NCBI GenBank assembly: GCA_001821015.1 | Contig: MHRQ01000001.1 | Span: 15,647 to 22,273, forward strand | Length of the DNA: 6,627 bases | From: Candidatus Taylorbacteria bacterium RIFCSPHIGHO2_02_FULL_46_13 | GTDB lineage: Bacteria; Patescibacteriota; Minisyncoccia; Phycocordibacterales; DSPV01 | Direction: 5' to 3' | Part shown: piece by piece, positions 1-5,258 of the stretch | Position numbering within the stretch: the stretch's first letter is position 1 | Layout: every line of letters begins with the position of its first letter | Made by a program: the position numbers and the translations under genes | Notes under the pieces: model-generated | The model's database searches: none | What the model saw: only the letters and a program-made list of their open reading frames with translations | What the model was told of the DNA's origin: nothing

Positions 1-249
1 GAGATACCCGACATCATTATTCTCGATATCCTCCTCTCCGGTATTGACGGGTTTGAGATTCTACGGCGCCTTAAGGCTACCGAAAAAGTTAAAAAAATTC
101 CGGTGATTTTGCTTTCCAATCTTGGGCAGAAGGCTGATATAGACAAAGGCAGGGCGCTTGGAGCCGAAAAGTTTCTCATAAAAGCAACCATGAATTTGGA
201 TGAAATCGTCGATGAAATAAAACATACGGTGCATCACATCCTGTCCTAG
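1..249 (+). CDS. Response regulator receiver domain, C-terminal part (5' truncated)
   Basis: This is the last 82 codons of a CheY-like receiver domain, cut by the window edge and ending in TAG at 247-249. Visible residue 9 (in IILDILL) is the expected phospho-acceptor Asp at the end of beta-3. It is followed by the GIDGFEILRRLK segment, the conserved Ser/Thr position (S39 in VILLSN) and the conserved Lys (K61 in KFLIKA) at the end of beta-5. The protein stops after the last helix, so no DNA-binding or enzymatic output domain follows; it is either a stand-alone receiver or the receiver ends a longer protein whose front is outside the window. Family knowledge says such domains accept a phosphoryl group from a histidine kinase. 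The partner kinase and the output cannot be told from here. Confidence 0.93.
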   Translation, partial: EIPDIIILDILLSGIDGFEILRRLKATEKVKKIPVILLSNLGQKADIDKGRALGAEKFLIKATMNLDEIVDEIKHTVHHILS

Positions 250-297
250 TTTTTTCGCTTTTGTTTTTCTTCATACTCTGATACTCTAAGTGCTCCT

Positions 298-325
298 ACC
301 CCTACGCTTACGCGAGAGCGGGGGT
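298..325 (+). terminator. Terminator-like hairpin after the response regulator gene
   Basis: ACCCC (298-302) pairs with GGGGT (321-325) and CGCT (305-308) with AGCG (317-320), leaving a TA bulge and an 8-nt loop. Only a weak T-rich stretch (GTTTCTAGTT) follows, so termination strength is uncertain. It lies about 50 bases after the TAG of the response regulator gene, the expected place for its terminator. Confidence 0.45.
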
Positions 326-440
326 GTTTCTAGTTGTACTATATGAAAGATCAATCACCACAAGACCCCACTTGCATTTTTAAAATAGTGATTGCGGAGT
401 TCGGAAGCTGTTAAAGAATCAACCTTATTCTTATATATGA

Positions 441-539
441 CAAATAAAGGGTATTATACCGCGGGGCAAGCCCCGCATGAAAAACGCGCTGTGCGCGTAC
501 TCACCCGCGGCAAGCCGCGGGGTAGTAAACCCTTTGTTG
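441..539. repeat. Cruciform palindromic element with three side hairpins
   Basis: The outer arms are imperfect inverted repeats: 441-452 against 529-539, both built around AAAGGGT / ACCCTTT, with weaker pairing continuing inward to about 460/521. Inside are three hairpins in a row. 461-476 is GCGGGGC-AA-GCCCCGC, 484-498 is ACGCGC-TGT-GCGCGT, and 504-521 is CCCGCGGC-AA-GCCGCGGG. The first and third share the GC-arm / CAAG-loop style and look like diverged copies of one unit. The whole block is GC-rich while its surroundings are AT-rich. It could be a REP- or MITE-like mobile palindrome or a structured transcript. Copy number elsewhere in the genome would decide. Confidence 0.6.
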
Positions 540-553
540 TCGTCGCTCGCTCG

Positions 554-583
554 GGAGAGAAAAAGAAGATACTTTTTCTCTCC
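554..583. repeat. Perfect 12-bp inverted repeat hairpin
   Basis: GGAGAGAAAAAG (554-565) and CTTTTTCTCTCC (572-583) are exact reverse complements around a 6-nt loop. No T-run follows on the plus strand, and the minus-strand side is followed by CGAGCGAGCG, so it is not a classical intrinsic terminator in either direction. It sits just downstream of the cruciform element and may belong to the same palindrome-rich insertion. Confidence 0.6.
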
Positions 584-637
584 GCTTACTTGCTAGGCAA
601 TAAAAGTGAATATTCAAACGAGACAGGAAAGCTAATC

Positions 638-832
638 GCTAAAGGTGAAAAGCCAACACGTGGAGTTTCGCAAGGCAGGAGCGCGACAGCGCGAGGTTGA
701 GGTGCGAATACTTGGAGCACCGAAAGACCTTTTGCGTTCGAGTCCGCGAGAACCAAAAGGTATACTGTTCCGTAAGGAAAGGTCGCGGAAATTTTCAGCA
801 GAAAATTATCTGTGACCAAGATTTCACCTAGC
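638..832 (+). ncRNA. Candidate structured RNA or uvrA leader, family not recognised
   Basis: The ends of this block can close on each other: GCTA (638-641) pairs with TAGC (829-832), and GGTGAAA (644-650) with TTTCACC (822-828), leaving an AA bulge. Inside are a GGTGC/GCACC hairpin (701-721) and an 8-bp stem 727-734 / 754-761. There is also a 4-bp hairpin capped by a GTAA (GNRA) tetraloop (768-779) and a 7-bp hairpin AATTTTC-AGCA-GAAAATT (790-807). CCGCGA (744-749), in the loop of the 8-bp stem, can pair with TCGCGG (783-788), which would make a pseudoknot. I do not recognise tmRNA, RNase P, SRP RNA or a known riboswitch. It ends 9 bases before the uvrA ATG, so it could be a 5' leader rather than a separate RNA. 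All pairings were found by eye, without energy calculation. Confidence 0.35.
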
Positions 833-840
833 TTAAAGAA

Positions 841-3414
841 ATGAAGGATACAAACGATAAACTAATAGTTAAAGGTGCTCGTACACACAACCTTAAAAAT
901 GTGACCGTGGAGATGCCGCGTAATAAACTGGTTGTGTTTACGGGGCTTTCTGGTTCGGGTAAATCATCCCTTGCGTTTGATACTATCTTTGCCGAAGGGC
1001 AGCGGCGGTATGTTGAATCGTTATCCGCATACGCCAGGCAGTTTCTGCGACAGATGCAAAAACCTGACGTAGACGAGATTATCGGCCTCTCGCCCGCTAT
1101 TTCTATTGACCAAAAATCTCGTTCCAATAATCCGCGCTCAACGGTTGCGACAGTCACGGAGATCTATGATTACTTGCGTGTTTTGTATGCGCGCATTGGT
1201 GTGCCGCATTGTTTAGTGTGCAACCGCGTGATAAAGCGGCTTTCAAATGAAGAGATTCTGGAAGCGATTGTGGAAGGAGTGAAATCTGCCGAACGTAAAT
1301 CGCATAAAAAAGAAGTCATGGGGGTAGAGATAAGTGGGGACAAAATCAGAATTTTTTCTCCGGTGGTAGTGGGTCGCAAAGGCGAATACTATCAATTACT
1401 CTATGATTTGCTGGGTAAAGGATACACGCACGTAAAAGTGGATGGTAAACTCAAAAAACTTCGCGAACAGATCATTCTTTCTAAAACTAAAAAACATGAT
1501 ATTGACGTGCTTGTGGATGAGTTTTATACGAGCGAAATAGAAGCGCTTGGTGGAAATATCAAAGAGCGTTTAAGTGAATCAATAGAGCGCGCGCTTACTG
1601 AATCCAATGGGCTCATTAAAGTAGAGACTCCCCTTGAGGAAAAGATTATTTCAGCAAAATTTATGTGTCCGTACGACGGGTTTGCGTACCCTGAAGTGGA
1701 GCCTCGTCTTTTCTCTTTCAATTCTCCCTACGGCGCGTGTCCAGAATGTAACGGTCTTGGCACGCGACATTTTTTTGGAGATGAAGTATGTCCAAAGTGC
1801 AACGGGGCGCGATTGCGCGAGGAAGCGCTCCATGTGCTTGTTGGCGGCGTGAACATTGTAGATCTAGCGGCTCATTCAATTTTAGACTCAGATGAGTTTT
1901 TCAAAAAGCTGAAACTTACGCCATCGGAGCGCACGATTTCTAAAGTAGTGATAAAAGAAATCACCTCACGTCTGATGTTTATGCTCAACGTCGGTATCGG
2001 ATATCTGACGCTTGATCGTCGGGCCAATACGCTCTCTGGCGGGGAAGCACAGCGCATACGACTTGCGTCGCAACTAGGCTCTGGTCTTGTCGGAGCGCTG
2101 TATGTCTTGGATGAGCCGACGATCGGGTTGCATGCGCGCGATAATGACAAACTCATTAAAACCTTACTTGATTTACGCGATACAGGGAACACCATCATTG
2201 TAGTAGAACATGATGAAGATACTATTTTCTCGTCTGATTACATTGTAGATATCGGTCCCGGAGCTGGAGTACACGGGGGCAAGATTGTTGTAGCAGGCTA
2301 TCTTGAAGAATTGCTGACTGCTAAAAAGGTGCCACCATCGCTGACCTTGGAATATCTCCGTGGTGAGCGAAAAGTCGCAGTACCAGCGCATCGGCGTACT
2401 TCGGAGAAGGGTTCGCTTAAAATTAAGGGTGCCAAGATTTTCAATATAAAAAACATCAATGTTGATGTCCCACTTGGCAAACTTGTTGCCGTTACAGGCG
2501 TATCTGGTTCAGGAAAATCATCCTTTGTCTATGAGATTTTACATAAAAATCTTCTCGCTCGTCTTGAGCGTCGGTACAGATCTGCGGAGACATTTAATTG
2601 CGCCAGTTTTACGGGGAGCGAATACTTGGGCCGTGTTATTTTAATTGACCAGTCACCGATTGGTCGAACCCCACGTTCAAATCCTGCTACCTATACAGGC
2701 GCATTTACATTCATGAGAGAGCTTTTTGCGGCATCCAGCGAAGCGCGTGCTCGCGGATGGGGACCAAGCCGTTTTTCATTCAACGTAAAGGCTGGGCGCT
2801 GTGAAGCGTGCGAGGGAAATGGGGAAATCGCGGTGGAAATGCACTTTTTGCCAACCGTATATGTGACGTGCGAGGTCTGTGGAGGAAAGCGATTTATGAA
2901 AGAGACGCTGGAAGTAAAATACAAAAAGAAAAATATCTATCAGGTGTTGGAAATGACGATTGAAGAGGCTCTCAAATTCTTTGAAGATATTCCAGCAATT
3001 TATGATCGTTTACACACACTCAATGACGTGGGGCTGGGCTATTTAAAACTTGGTCAATCGGCAACGACACTCTCCGGTGGCGAAGCACAACGTGTAAAAA
3101 TTTCATCCGAGTTGTATCGTCCACACTTGCAAAAGAAGATGTATCTTTTGGATGAGCCGACCATCGGTTTGCACTATGAGGACGTAAAGAAACTCATTGA
3201 AATTTTGCAAAAGCTGGTTGACCGCGGGAATACTGTATTAGTGATTGAACACAATATGGATGTTATTAAATCTGCTGACTACATCATTGATATCGGTCCT
3301 GATGGGGGAGATGCAGGTGGTAAAGTAGTTGCCAAAGGTACACCTGAAGAGGTTGCGAAATCAGATACATCCCACACGGCCACCTATTTGCACCGGGCGC
3401 TAAGAGGTAAATAA
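841..3414 (+). CDS. uvrA: Excinuclease ABC subunit A (UvrA), short form
   Basis: UvrA is the ATP-dependent damage sensor of nucleotide excision repair. As a dimer it scans DNA with UvrB and loads UvrB at the lesion. The 857 residues hold two ABC ATPase modules. Module one has Walker A GLSGSGKSS (35-43), a UvrB-binding insert around 150-230, an ABC signature LSGGEAQ (398-404) and Walker B YVLDEPTIGL (421-430). Module two has Walker A GVSGSGKSS (553-561), DQSPIGRTPRSNPATYTG (603-620), LSGGEAQ (744-750) and YLLDEPTIGL (768-777). The C-terminal zinc finger is intact (C654, C657, C677, C680). In the first zinc site C276, C300 and C303 are present, but the usual second Cys is D279. The chain is about 80 residues shorter than the E. 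coli protein (940) because the stretch between CNGLG (303-307) and CPKCNGARLR (317-326) is collapsed. The ATG at 841 directly precedes the conserved N-terminal IVKGARTHNLKN; no clear Shine-Dalgarno is seen. Identity is certain. Confidence 0.98.
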   Translation: MKDTNDKLIVKGARTHNLKNVTVEMPRNKLVVFTGLSGSGKSSLAFDTIFAEGQRRYVESLSAYARQFLRQMQKPDVDEIIGLSPAISIDQKSRSNNPRSTVATVTEIYDYLRVLYARIGVPHCLVCNRVIKRLSNEEILEAIVEGVKSAERKSHKKEVMGVEISGDKIRIFSPVVVGRKGEYYQLLYDLLGKGYTHVKVDGKLKKLREQIILSKTKKHDIDVLVDEFYTSEIEALGGNIKERLSESIERALTESNGLIKVETPLEEKIISAKFMCPYDGFAYPEVEPRLFSFNSPYGACPECNGLGTRHFFGDEVCPKCNGARLREEALHVLVGGVNIVDLAAHSILDSDEFFKKLKLTPSERTISKVVIKEITSRLMFMLNVGIGYLTLDRRANTLSGGEAQRIRLASQLGSGLVGALYVLDEPTIGLHARDNDKLIKTLLDLRDTGNTIIVVEHDEDTIFSSDYIVDIGPGAGVHGGKIVVAGYLEELLTAKKVPPSLTLEYLRGERKVAVPAHRRTSEKGSLKIKGAKIFNIKNINVDVPLGKLVAVTGVSGSGKSSFVYEILHKNLLARLERRYRSAETFNCASFTGSEYLGRVILIDQSPIGRTPRSNPATYTGAFTFMRELFAASSEARARGWGPSRFSFNVKAGRCEACEGNGEIAVEMHFLPTVYVTCEVCGGKRFMKETLEVKYKKKNIYQVLEMTIEEALKFFEDIPAIYDRLHTLNDVGLGYLKLGQSATTLSGGEAQRVKISSELYRPHLQKKMYLLDEPTIGLHYEDVKKLIEILQKLVDRGNTVLVIEHNMDVIKSADYIIDIGPDGGDAGGKVVAKGTPEEVAKSDTSHTATYLHRALRGK

Positions 3415-3444
3415 AAAAAAGGTCATGACTCTCGGGTCATGACC
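3413..3444 (-). terminator. Intrinsic terminator for the minus-strand small gene
   Basis: A perfect 9-bp stem, GGTCATGAC (3421-3429) with GTCATGACC (3436-3444), has a 6-nt loop. Read on the minus strand it is followed at once by eight T residues (complement of 3413-3420), a textbook intrinsic terminator. Read on the plus strand no T-run follows, so it is unlikely to end uvrA transcription efficiently. The hairpin begins 24 bases after the TAA at 3471-3469, which closes the in-frame tail of the small gene. Confidence 0.85.
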
Positions 3445-3468
3445 AATACTGTTGGTGGTGGGGACGGA

Positions 3469-3585
3469 TTACAATTTCCAATCTCGCATTATTCTTTGGG
3501 CGCGTTCTTTTCCTTGCTCCTCCCATTCTCGCGGTTCCGGGGATTGAGCTAGGTCTTGATCTACCCACTTCCATAATCTCCACAA
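3469..3585 (-). other. In-frame coding-like tail after the TGA of the small membrane gene
   Basis: Immediately after the TGA at 3588-3586 the same frame stays open for 38 codons and closes with TAA at 3471-3469. The translation begins LWRLWKWVDQDLAQ and ends ERAQRIMRDWKL. It has the charge pattern of a genuine amphipathic cytoplasmic helix, with five Trp and many Glu, Gln and Arg. Either it is the original C-terminus of the two-TM protein, cut off by a nonsense mutation or read through, or it is a separate small gene. In the latter case a TTG start directly abuts the TGA, with GGGAG four bases upstream. The ATG that overlaps the TGA (ATGA) opens a different frame whose product looks like a shadow. 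Confidence 0.55.
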
Positions 3586-3762
3586 TCATCTCCCGAGCGT
3601 AAACGCCGAGAGGACGGCCAAGGCAACTAGAAGTACAAACCAGTGCCATGTGTCTATGTTCCTTGAAGCGGGGATGAAGTCGTTCGCCGTTACCATTGCC
3701 ACCACTGCAATGACTACATTGAACATTCCGTAAACAGCCCGATCGCGAATGTTTTTTTTCAT
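3586..3762 (-). CDS. Small two-TM membrane protein, hypothetical
   Basis: The reading frame gives 58 residues from the ATG at 3762. I prefer this start because GGAAAG lies 8 bases upstream and the N-terminus MKKNIRDR is a typical positive-inside start; an ATG at 3798 would add 12 residues. Two hydrophobic stretches are visible: about residues 10-26 (VYGMFNVVIAVVAMV) and about 40-55 (WFVLLVALAVLSAF), separated by a polar loop with NDFIPASRNIDTW. Both ends should face the cytoplasm. The TGA at 3588-3586 comes straight after the second membrane segment and is followed by a convincing in-frame tail, so the protein may be truncated. The gene is convergent with uvrA, divergent from uvrC, and has its own promoter and terminator. 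I do not recognise the family, and a role in repair is not supported by anything beyond position. Confidence 0.6.
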   Translation of the reverse strand: MKKNIRDRAVYGMFNVVIAVVAMVTANDFIPASRNIDTWHWFVLLVALAVLSAFTLGR

Positions 3763-3796
3763 ATTTTGTACTTTCCGTGTCGGTATTCTTGTCTCC

Positions 3797-3813
3797 ATTG
3801 GAGATCTTCCAAT
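3797..3813. promoter_or_regulatory. 17-bp dyad between divergent promoters, candidate operator
   Basis: ATTGGA (3797-3802) and TCCAAT (3808-3813) are perfect inverted arms around GATCT. The dyad covers the putative -35 of uvrC and touches the -10 of the minus-strand small gene, where a bound regulator could control both. It does not resemble the LexA boxes of E. coli (CTGT-N8-ACAG) or Bacillus (GAAC-N4-GTTC). It may also be chance, since a six-base arm is short. Confidence 0.4.
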
Positions 3814-3826
3814 AATATGCTATCAT
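3798..3826 (+). promoter_or_regulatory. Putative uvrC promoter (leaderless)
   Basis: TTGGAG (3798-3803), a 17-base spacer and TATCAT (3821-3826, one mismatch to TATAAT) end 7 bases before the uvrC ATG at 3834. Transcription would start at or next to the ATG. No Shine-Dalgarno sequence is present, consistent with a leaderless mRNA. The -35 match is weak (three of six). Confidence 0.5.
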
Positions 3827-3840
3827 ATACACTATGAAAA
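3812..3840 (-). promoter_or_regulatory. Putative divergent promoter of the minus-strand small gene
   Basis: On the minus strand TTTTCA (complement of 3835-3840), a 17-base spacer and TATTAT (complement of 3812-3817, five of six to consensus) precede the small gene. The -35 overlaps the first codons of uvrC, so the two promoters lie back to back over the same bases and may exclude each other. Confidence 0.5.
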
Positions 3841-5174
3841 GTCAAGGCCTTAAAAAGCTTGCACTACCTAACAAATCGGGGGTCTACTTTTTTCTCGGCA
3901 AAAACCGTCCCAGTAGAACTCGTGGTCGCAGACGACCTGCTTCTAACGGGGCAAGCAATATTCTTTACATCGGCCGTGCGACCTCGTTGAGAGATCGGGT
4001 GCGAAGCTATTTTGGCAAAGATTTAAATGAAACTCGCGGTCCAAAAATCGTAAAGATGGTGGAAGATGCGCGCTCAATAGATCATCGGGAAACTGATTCG
4101 GTGCTTGAAGCGGTACTTTTGGAGGCAGATCTGATTAGGAAATTTAAACCGCCCTACAACAGTGATGATAAAGATGATAAAAGTTTCAATTGCGTGGTAA
4201 TTACTGACGATGATTTTCCTCGCGTGCTTATTGTTCGTAAAAGAAATCTGGAACCTAAGTTTTTATCCGCAAGCTCTAAGCCTAAAGCTCTAAGCCCTAA
4301 GCTTTTGGCTGTTTATGGGCCGTTTCCAGAAGGTGGCAAGCTTATTGTGGCCCTAAAAATCATCAGGAAGATTTTTCCATTCAGAGACAAGTGTGTTCCG
4401 TACGATGAGCAATTAAAGAAACAAGAAGGGAAGGCTCTCGCCCGTTCGGCCTTTAGGCCGTTCGGGTGTTTTAATCGCCAGATTGGATTGTGCCCCGGCG
4501 TTTGTACAGGCGAGATTAGTCAGAAAGAGTACGGGAAGACTATTACAAATATCAAACGACTTTTTGAAGGGAAGAAATCAGCTATTATTAAGAGCTTGAT
4601 GCAAGATATGAAGGCGTATGCGAAGGCACAGCAATTTGAAAAGGCGTCGCAGGTAAAACGCACGCTCTTCGCACTTCAACATATTGAGGATGTGGCCTTG
4701 CTTGCGGAAACCCCGCGACATTCTCATATTCTTGAGAATATGAGAATAGAGGCGTATGATATCGCGCATACATCCGGAAAAGAGACGGTTGGGGTGATGA
4801 CGGTAGTGCGTGGCGCTTTCCCTGATAAAAGTGCGTATAGAATGTTTACAGTAAAATCTGCTCCGGCGGGAGACGATGTCCGCGCACTTAAGGAAATTCT
4901 AGAGCGCCGCTTTACGCATCCAGAATGGGGAGTGCCTGACTTAGTGGTGGTGGATGGAGGGCAGGCCCAACTCAATGTTGCACGCGACGTTTTATCTCGG
5001 ACGGGTAGTTCAACGGGACTTGTCTCTGTCGTCAAAGACGAACGACACCAACCCTCACATTTCTTGGGAGATGCGCAATACATTGCCAAATTTCGCCGCG
5101 GCATTTTACTCGCCAACCGCGAAGCTCATCGTTTTGCCATTTCATTTCATCGCCGCAGACGAGACCGGATCTAG
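3834..5174 (+). CDS. uvrC: Excinuclease ABC subunit C (UvrC), lacking the C-terminal HhH domain
   Basis: UvrC makes both incisions in nucleotide excision repair after UvrA has loaded UvrB. Residues 10-110 form the GIY-YIG nuclease that cuts 3' of the lesion: GVYFF (16-20), LYIG (44-47), GRATSLRDRV (47-56) and the metal-binding Glu in LLEADLIRKFKPPYN (E97). Cysteines 187, 212, 220 and 224 match the four that hold a [4Fe-4S] cluster in E. coli UvrC. A UVR helix pair that contacts UvrB spans about 247-285. The RNase H-like nuclease that cuts 5' has YDIAHTSG (D309), GDD (347-348), VVVDGG (D374) and AHRFAISFHR (H432). The protein ends at residue 446, right after this motif, so the helix-hairpin-helix domain of the 610-residue E. 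coli protein is absent. Extra residues at about 24-41, 146-157 and 199-211 coincide with palindromic or repeated DNA. The ATG at 3834 is chosen because LPNKSGVYFF follows it closely. Confidence 0.97.
   Translation: MKSQGLKKLALPNKSGVYFFLGKNRPSRTRGRRRPASNGASNILYIGRATSLRDRVRSYFGKDLNETRGPKIVKMVEDARSIDHRETDSVLEAVLLEADLIRKFKPPYNSDDKDDKSFNCVVITDDDFPRVLIVRKRNLEPKFLSASSKPKALSPKLLAVYGPFPEGGKLIVALKIIRKIFPFRDKCVPYDEQLKKQEGKALARSAFRPFGCFNRQIGLCPGVCTGEISQKEYGKTITNIKRLFEGKKSAIIKSLMQDMKAYAKAQQFEKASQVKRTLFALQHIEDVALLAETPRHSHILENMRIEAYDIAHTSGKETVGVMTVVRGAFPDKSAYRMFTVKSAPAGDDVRALKEILERRFTHPEWGVPDLVVVDGGQAQLNVARDVLSRTGSSTGLVSVVKDERHQPSHFLGDAQYIAKFRRGILLANREAHRFAISFHRRRRDRI
3905..3949 (+). repeat. Imperfect palindrome inside uvrC (GIY-YIG insertion)
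   Basis: GGTCG-CAGA-CGACC (3924-3937) is a perfect hairpin. It is flanked by TAGAA (3914-3918) with TTCTA (3941-3945), and by CCGT (3905-3908) with ACGG (3946-3949). The palindrome encodes the very basic stretch around NRPSRTRGRRRPASNG (residues 24-39). This interrupts the usual short turn between GVYFF and LYIG. Confidence 0.6.
4269..4303 (+). repeat. Heptamer tandem repeat inside uvrC
   Basis: Five diverged 7-base units follow one another: GCAAGCT, CTAAGCC, TAAAGCT, CTAAGCC and CTAAGCT. At period 14 the match is 12 bases exact (4271-4282 and 4285-4296). The repeat encodes ASSKPKALSPKL (residues 146-157) between two beta strands ahead of the conserved YGPF. A change of one unit would shift the frame. 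Confidence 0.7.
4441..4466 (+). repeat. Palindromic hairpin inside the UvrC cysteine loop
   Basis: CGGCC-TTTA-GGCCG (4447-4460) is a perfect stem. It is extended past a TT/TT mismatch by CCCG (4441-4444) and CGGG (4463-4466). It encodes ARSAFRPFG, between the first and second cluster cysteines (C187 and C212). These are 25 residues apart here, against 12 in E. coli UvrC. Confidence 0.6.
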
Positions 5175-5245
5175 TCCGATGTGTGTATTGCTCACCAGAG
5201 TGCTTGGGTGTACTGTATTCAATAAACTAACCGCAACAATCTACC

Positions 5246-5252
5246 AAAGGAG
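5246..5252 (+). promoter_or_regulatory. Strong Shine-Dalgarno that fixes a GTG start
   Basis: AAAGGAG at 5246-5252 is followed after 6 bases by GTG at 5259. It is the clearest ribosome binding site ahead of a gene in the window and decides the start of the downstream ORF. An SD-led gene 84 bases after uvrC, with no terminator seen between, fits a second cistron on the uvrC transcript. Confidence 0.8.
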
Positions 5253-5258
5253 TTCTTT

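Noticed and set aside
392..700. Open frame of 102 codons on the plus strand (TTG start, or ATG at 437)
   Set aside because: It runs straight through the cruciform and the 12-bp hairpin, has no ribosome binding site, and its composition follows the palindromes. I treat it as a by-product of the repeat, though it could be a palindromic-element-derived peptide.
731..750. T-loop-like GTTCGAGTCC suggesting a tRNA or tmRNA
   Set aside because: The flanking bases do not form a 5-bp T stem, and no acceptor stem, anticodon arm or CCA end can be placed around it.
3437..3832. 131-codon open frame on the minus strand overlapping the small membrane gene
   Set aside because: Its residues look like a shadow frame (Arg/Ser/Pro-rich, no hydrophobic pattern). 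The competing frame gives two clean membrane helices and a plausible tail, and this one ends inside the terminator hairpin.
5188..5216. Promoter-like TTGCTC-17-TACTGT ahead of the membrane-anchored ORF
   Set aside because: Both hexamers match the consensus at only three positions, and co-transcription with uvrC explains the gene equally well.
5175..5258. Frameshifted UvrC helix-hairpin-helix domain downstream of the uvrC stop
   Set aside because: None of the three plus-strand frames shows glycine-containing HhH hairpins; the stretch also leads into a strong ribosome binding site for the next gene.
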